7,208 nucleotides of DNA from JAPSGM01 sp036258735. Its GTDB lineage: Bacteria; Chloroflexota; Limnocylindria; QHBO01. Location of the stretch: the NCBI GenBank assembly GCA_036258735.1, contig DATADC010000041.1, positions 1 to 7,208 of the forward strand, written 5' to 3'. Positions 4,316 to 7,208 of this stretch are shown here, piece by piece. The notes beneath the pieces were generated by a model that was given only the letters and a program-made list of their open reading frames with translations, was not told the origin of the DNA and did no database searches. How positions within the stretch are numbered: position 1 is the stretch's first letter; the number at the start of each line of letters is the position of its first letter. The position numbers were made by a program, and so were the translations under genes.

Positions 4316-5412
4316 TGGGGGTGGCTTGGTGGCCCGGCTGCCGGGACGATCAGACGGAACGTGCTTCCGCGGCCAAGCTGCGACTCCACCTCGACGCGGC
4401 CACCGTGCGCCTGCGCGGTGACCAGGACGATTGGCAAGCCCAGCCCGCTGCCGCCCGCGGCACGATCCGACGTGCTGACGAAGAAGCGCTCAAAGAGCAG
4501 CGGCTTGTCCTCCTCGGCGATGCCGCGTCCGTCGTCCACCACCTCCCAGCAGACGTCGTCCTCGACCTGACGGACGGCCAACCGGATCTCGGTGCCTGGC
4601 GCAGAGAACTTATGCGCGTTCGAGACCAGATTGACGATCGCCCGCTCTATGCGCCGATGGTCGGCGAAGACCCATACCGGCTGCTTGGGCATGGCGAGAG
4701 ACAGATGCTGATTCTTCTCCTCGAGCACCGGCCCCAGTGCCAGGCGCACGTCGTCCCCCAGCTGCCGAGCGTCGAAGCGGCGCAACTGAAGCCGTATCTG
4801 CCCGGCGCGGAAACGGGCCAGCTCCAGGGTCGTGTCCGCGAGCCGCTGTAGCCGCTCCGCATTCCGTTCAACGGCCTGCAGCAGCTCTTGGCGCTTTGCG
4901 GGCGCCGCCCGAGTCGTCGGATCCAGAAGCAGCCCGACCGCGGTGCGGATGGCGGTCAGCGGTGTGCGCAGTTCGTGCGCGACGGTCGAGAAGAGGTCGC
5001 TGCGAAGTCGCTCGAGCTCGGCCAGACGGTCGCGCAGATCGTGGCGCTCGCCGAACGAGCTGGCGGCCAACTGTTCGCCGAGCGGCGTTCTGATGTACCG
5101 CGGTGATCCGTTTGCCTCAGTGATGCGCGCCAGGCCAAGCCCGACCAGCTCGTCGAGCAACTCGGCGGCTCGTGTGTCGGCGACCTTAGCTCCATCACTC
5201 TCGAAGCGATGTCTAAGCTCCACCGCCGATGCCGCCGTCTCCAGAAGGCCCAGGGCTGTCCACGCTAACGTCCCGGGCGCCTTCGGCGAGCGCTGCGCCA
5301 TCGTCTCAGCATACGCGGGTGCGAGAGACGCCCATGTCGTCCCGTCAATTGGCTGATGTGGCGGCGCCCCCGCGGCCGTCGATGGGATGCCGTCGGGGCC
5401 GGGGGGCGCCAT
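4312..5412 (-). CDS. Soluble histidine kinase with winged-helix-like N-terminal domain
   Basis: The 366-residue sensor kinase has no membrane segment, so it should act in the cytoplasm. Residues about 46-120 look like a winged helix: helices in TLAWTALGLLETA and AAELLDELVGLGLARI, then a wing and closing helix in SPRYIRTPLGEQLAAS, as in MarR or HxlR-type proteins. After a short coiled linker (124-140), the HisKA domain has the phospho-accepting His146 in STVAHELRTPLTAI. The ATPase domain has the N box (Asn261, Asn265 in NLVSNAHKFS), G1 box DDGRGI (293-298), F box FERFF (307-311) and G2 box GGSGLGL (320-326). It should phosphorylate Asp53 of the regulator it overlaps. An AGGA site seven bases before the ATG at 5412 supports this start; Met38 (5301) is a weaker alternative, and the first 37 residues are low-complexity. 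Confidence 0.92.
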   Translation of the reverse strand: MAPPGPDGIPSTAAGAPPHQPIDGTTWASLAPAYAETMAQRSPKAPGTLAWTALGLLETAASAVELRHRFESDGAKVADTRAAELLDELVGLGLARITEANGSPRYIRTPLGEQLAASSFGERHDLRDRLAELERLRSDLFSTVAHELRTPLTAIRTAVGLLLDPTTRAAPAKRQELLQAVERNAERLQRLADTTLELARFRAGQIRLQLRRFDARQLGDDVRLALGPVLEEKNQHLSLAMPKQPVWVFADHRRIERAIVNLVSNAHKFSAPGTEIRLAVRQVEDDVCWEVVDDGRGIAEEDKPLLFERFFVSTSDRAAGGSGLGLPIVLVTAQAHGGRVEVESQLGRGSTFRLIVPAAGPPSHPQ

Positions 5413-5624
5413 GCCGCGATCCTACGGCCGCAGACCGGGAAGGTCGTCCCGACTTGCATGAACGGGGCGTGAATACCGCCAATCACGGGCCGGCGCGTCT
5501 CGCGTGGTTTTCACGGCTTGTTCATGAGTTGCAACGGCGATCGCAATCGTCGGAACGGAGCATGGACAGCGCGATCGGACTGTGCCCGGTCGCGCCACTC
5601 TGGATTCGCAAAGGTGAACCCGAC
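5413..5624. other. Divergent intergenic region between kinase and glutamate dehydrogenase genes
   Basis: These 212 bases must hold the promoters for the leftward kinase/regulator pair and the rightward dehydrogenase gene. I find no convincing -35/-10 pair on either strand: TTGCAT at 5455, TTGTTC at 5518 and TTGCAA at 5529 lack good -10 boxes at 16-18 bp. The only clear sites are AGGA before the kinase ATG and AAAGGTGA before the dehydrogenase ATG. No convincing small gene is seen. Confidence 0.5.
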
Positions 5625-6902
5625 ATGACACTCGCAGAGCGCAGGCCGCGCACCATTGCGGGCGACAGTGCGCTGGACTCGGCGCTGTCTCAATTCGAGC
5701 GCGTGGCCGACTACTTGGAGCTGGACCCCTGTACGCGCGCGATGCTTCGTGTGCCGAAGCGCGAGCTGACCGTGCGCTTCCCAGTTCAGATGGACGATGG
5801 GCGCGTCGAGGTCTTCACCGGGTACCGCGTCCAGCACAACCTCGCCCGCGGCCCGGCGAAGGGCGGGATCCGCTTCCACCCGGCGACGGACCTCGACGAG
5901 GTGCGCGCGCTGGCGATGTGGATGACCTGGAAGTGCGCGCTGGTCAACGTCCCGTTCGGTGGGGCAAAGGGTGGCGTGGCGGTCGATCCGTCCACGCTCA
6001 GCCAACGGGAACTAGAGGGCGTCACGCGGCGGTTCGCCGCGGAGCTGCAAGGCGTGATCGGCCGCGATACGGACATCCCAGCGCCGGACATGGGCACCAA
6101 CGCCCAGACCATGGCCTGGATGATGGACACCATCTCGATGCACGCCGGATACACCGTGCCGGGCGTGGTGACCGGCAAGCCGGTCGCACTCGGCGGTTCG
6201 ACGGGACGCGCGGACGCCACCGGCCTCGGCGTCACGTTCACCGTCGATCGTGCGCTCGAGCGCATCGGCTCCCGCCTCGACGGCGCCCGGGTCGCGGTGC
6301 AGGGCTTCGGTAACGTGGGCGAGGCAGCCGCCAGGCTCATGCACGAGCGCGGCGCGACCATCGTCGCGGTCACGGACGTCTTTGGCGGCGTCACCAACCC
6401 ACGCGGCATGAATCCGGTCGCCCTCAAGTCACATGTCGATGCAAACGGGTCCGTGCGTGGAGCGCCTGACACGGAGCCAATCGACAATGCGGCACTCATT
6501 GCCATGGACTGCGACGTGCTGGTGCTTGCTGCGCTCGAAGGCCAAGTCACCGGGGATAACGCAGAGTCGGTGCGTGCCCGCGTCATCGCCGAGGGCGCCA
6601 ACGGGCCGGTCACATCGGACGCCGATCCCATCCTGCGCGACCGCGGGATCGTGTCGATCCCGGACATCCTGTGCAATGCCGGCGGCGTAGTGGTCAGCTA
6701 CTTCGAGTGGGTCCAAAACCTCCAGTCCTACAACTGGCCCGCCAGCGACGTCCGGACTCGCCTGGAACACGTACTCGCGCGTGCCTTCGATGAGGTGTGG
6801 GAGCTCCGCACGGAGCGAGGCATCGACGCACGACTGGCAGCCCACACCATCGCGGTGGCCCGCGTCGCGGAGGCCCAGAGGCTTCGAGGTCTCTACCCAT
6901 GA
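5625..6902 (+). CDS. gdhA: Glutamate dehydrogenase (Glu/Leu/Phe/Val dehydrogenase family)
   Basis: The enzyme interconverts glutamate with 2-oxoglutarate plus ammonia using NAD(P), linking nitrogen and central carbon metabolism in the cytoplasm. The 425-residue product has the usual length of the hexameric class. The substrate domain shows GPAKGGIRFHP (Lys79), WKCALVNVPFGGAKGG (Lys103 and catalytic Lys115) and PAPDMGT (catalytic Asp155). The nucleotide domain (about 190-360) has VQGFGNVG at 225-232, with Asp251 after the second strand in VAVTDVFGG. CNAGGVVVSYFEWVQN (350-365) is the typical return segment. The acidic Asp251 leans toward NAD, but this is not decisive. The ATG at 5625 has AAAGGTGA about eight bases upstream; an in-frame ATG at 5562 has a poorly spaced site and would add residues unlike the family. 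The stop overlaps the next start (ATGA), so a second gene is coupled. It is divergent from the two-component system. NAD versus NADP and biosynthetic versus catabolic role stay open; gdhA is a generic symbol. Confidence 0.95.
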   Translation: MTLAERRPRTIAGDSALDSALSQFERVADYLELDPCTRAMLRVPKRELTVRFPVQMDDGRVEVFTGYRVQHNLARGPAKGGIRFHPATDLDEVRALAMWMTWKCALVNVPFGGAKGGVAVDPSTLSQRELEGVTRRFAAELQGVIGRDTDIPAPDMGTNAQTMAWMMDTISMHAGYTVPGVVTGKPVALGGSTGRADATGLGVTFTVDRALERIGSRLDGARVAVQGFGNVGEAAARLMHERGATIVAVTDVFGGVTNPRGMNPVALKSHVDANGSVRGAPDTEPIDNAALIAMDCDVLVLAALEGQVTGDNAESVRARVIAEGANGPVTSDADPILRDRGIVSIPDILCNAGGVVVSYFEWVQNLQSYNWPASDVRTRLEHVLARAFDEVWELRTERGIDARLAAHTIAVARVAEAQRLRGLYP

Positions 6903-7208
6903 CGGTTAGCGCAGTCGACCTACACTCGACTCAATCAGCACGGAGCCCGTACTGGCGAAGCCAGGAGCATCGTCTTGAGCTCCGCGGCGTCAGCTATCGG
7001 CTGCGCTTGGTGCGCTTTGCCGCAGGATGGTTGGCATCCGTGGACACCGTCGAAGGCCCCACCCTGGGCTGCAACGCCTCCCCCTACCTGGCGGTTTCGG
7101 GTGCGCTCCAGCCGATTGGTGGAAGCCTGAACGACGCCATGTCGATCGTTGCTGCGCTGCGCCGAGCCGAGGAGACGGCTCCTACTTCGCCGGTCGTGTC
7201 CTTGCCGC
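6899..7208 (+). CDS. Unrecognised gene coupled to glutamate dehydrogenase (runs off right edge)
   Basis: An open frame of 103 codons begins with an ATG that shares ATGA with the dehydrogenase stop and stays open to the end of the window. The first 20 residues are polar (Ser, Thr, Gln). They are followed by a compact core, including RLELRGVSYRLRLVRFAAGW, then LASVDTVEGPTLG and YLAVSGALQPIGGSLNDAM, which looks like an antiparallel beta sheet followed by a helix (MSIVAALRRAEE). There is no signal peptide or membrane segment and only one cysteine in the visible part. I do not recognise the family with confidence; the segment W-x-ASVDT-x-(E/D)GPTLG reminds me of small uncharacterised proteins from GC-rich bacteria. 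The four-base overlap and same-strand order make co-translation with the dehydrogenase very likely. The C-terminus is not visible, so size and function remain unknown. Confidence 0.7.
   Translation, partial: MTVSAVDLHSTQSARSPYWRSQEHRLELRGVSYRLRLVRFAAGWLASVDTVEGPTLGCNASPYLAVSGALQPIGGSLNDAMSIVAALRRAEETAPTSPVVSLP

Noticed and set aside
5457..5526. Inverted repeat CATGAAC / GTTCATG in the kinase-dehydrogenase gap as an operator
   Set aside because: A 7-bp match with arms 56 bp apart is expected about once by chance in a 212-bp region.
5229..5624. In-frame extension of the glutamate dehydrogenase upstream by 132 codons
   Set aside because: It would overlap the kinase gene on the other strand, its residues do not resemble the family, and the ATG at 5625 has a good ribosome binding site and gives the usual family length.
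5265..5631. Possible small minus-strand genes in the divergent gap
   Set aside because: The frames overlap the kinase or dehydrogenase genes, lack good ribosome binding sites and have Arg/Pro-rich compositions typical of shadow frames.
1..7208. Insertion sequence, phage, CRISPR or toxin-antitoxin content
   Set aside because: No transposase or integrase motifs, no terminal inverted repeats, no regularly spaced repeats and no toxin-antitoxin pair were seen. The membrane gene pair at 2079-2667 does not look like a toxin system.

Overview
The window is strongly GC-rich, gene-dense bacterial chromosome with short intergenic gaps, many stop/start overlaps (TGATG or ATGA) and promoter boxes placed so close to ATG codons that leaderless transcripts are likely. 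Together with the gene families (a SufR-like winged-helix regulator with a C-terminal cysteine set, a cupredoxin lipoprotein, a soluble histidine kinase with KdpE-like regulator, and a hexameric-type glutamate dehydrogenase), this suggests a Chloroflexota or Actinomycetota-like bacterium. I cannot decide between them from this sequence alone. I see no mobile element, CRISPR array, tRNA or rRNA.

Region 1 (1-2667, minus strand) reads as one operon transcribed leftward from about 2667. In transcription order it holds a His-rich two-helix membrane protein, a three-helix membrane protein, a cupredoxin lipoprotein, an exported helical protein built from three 55-residue repeats, folE (GTP cyclohydrolase I), and the start of a RibD_C/DHFR-like reductase that runs off the left edge. 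The first genes concern the cell envelope and probably copper or redox chemistry. The last two belong to pterin, folate or riboflavin chemistry. A 66-base gap before folE can form two mutually exclusive hairpins.

Region 2 (2640-3468) is a compact divergent control region and a plus-strand SufR-like regulator. The region has a perfect TTGACA box with 17-bp spacing facing left, a TAGACT box facing right next to the regulator's ATG, and a 12-bp sequence repeated exactly 50 bp apart that brackets the leftward promoter. The regulator very likely controls the leftward operon and itself.

Region 3 (3469-5412) starts with a 97-bp convergent gap rich in palindromes. It is followed by a minus-strand two-component system: a membrane-free histidine kinase with a winged-helix-like N-terminal domain, overlapping by 4 bp an OmpR/PhoB-type response regulator.

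Region 4 (5413-7208) is a 212-bp divergent gap, then on the plus strand a complete glutamate dehydrogenase gene. It overlaps by 4 bp an unrecognised open frame that runs off the right edge. No gene-free stretch longer than 300 bases exists.
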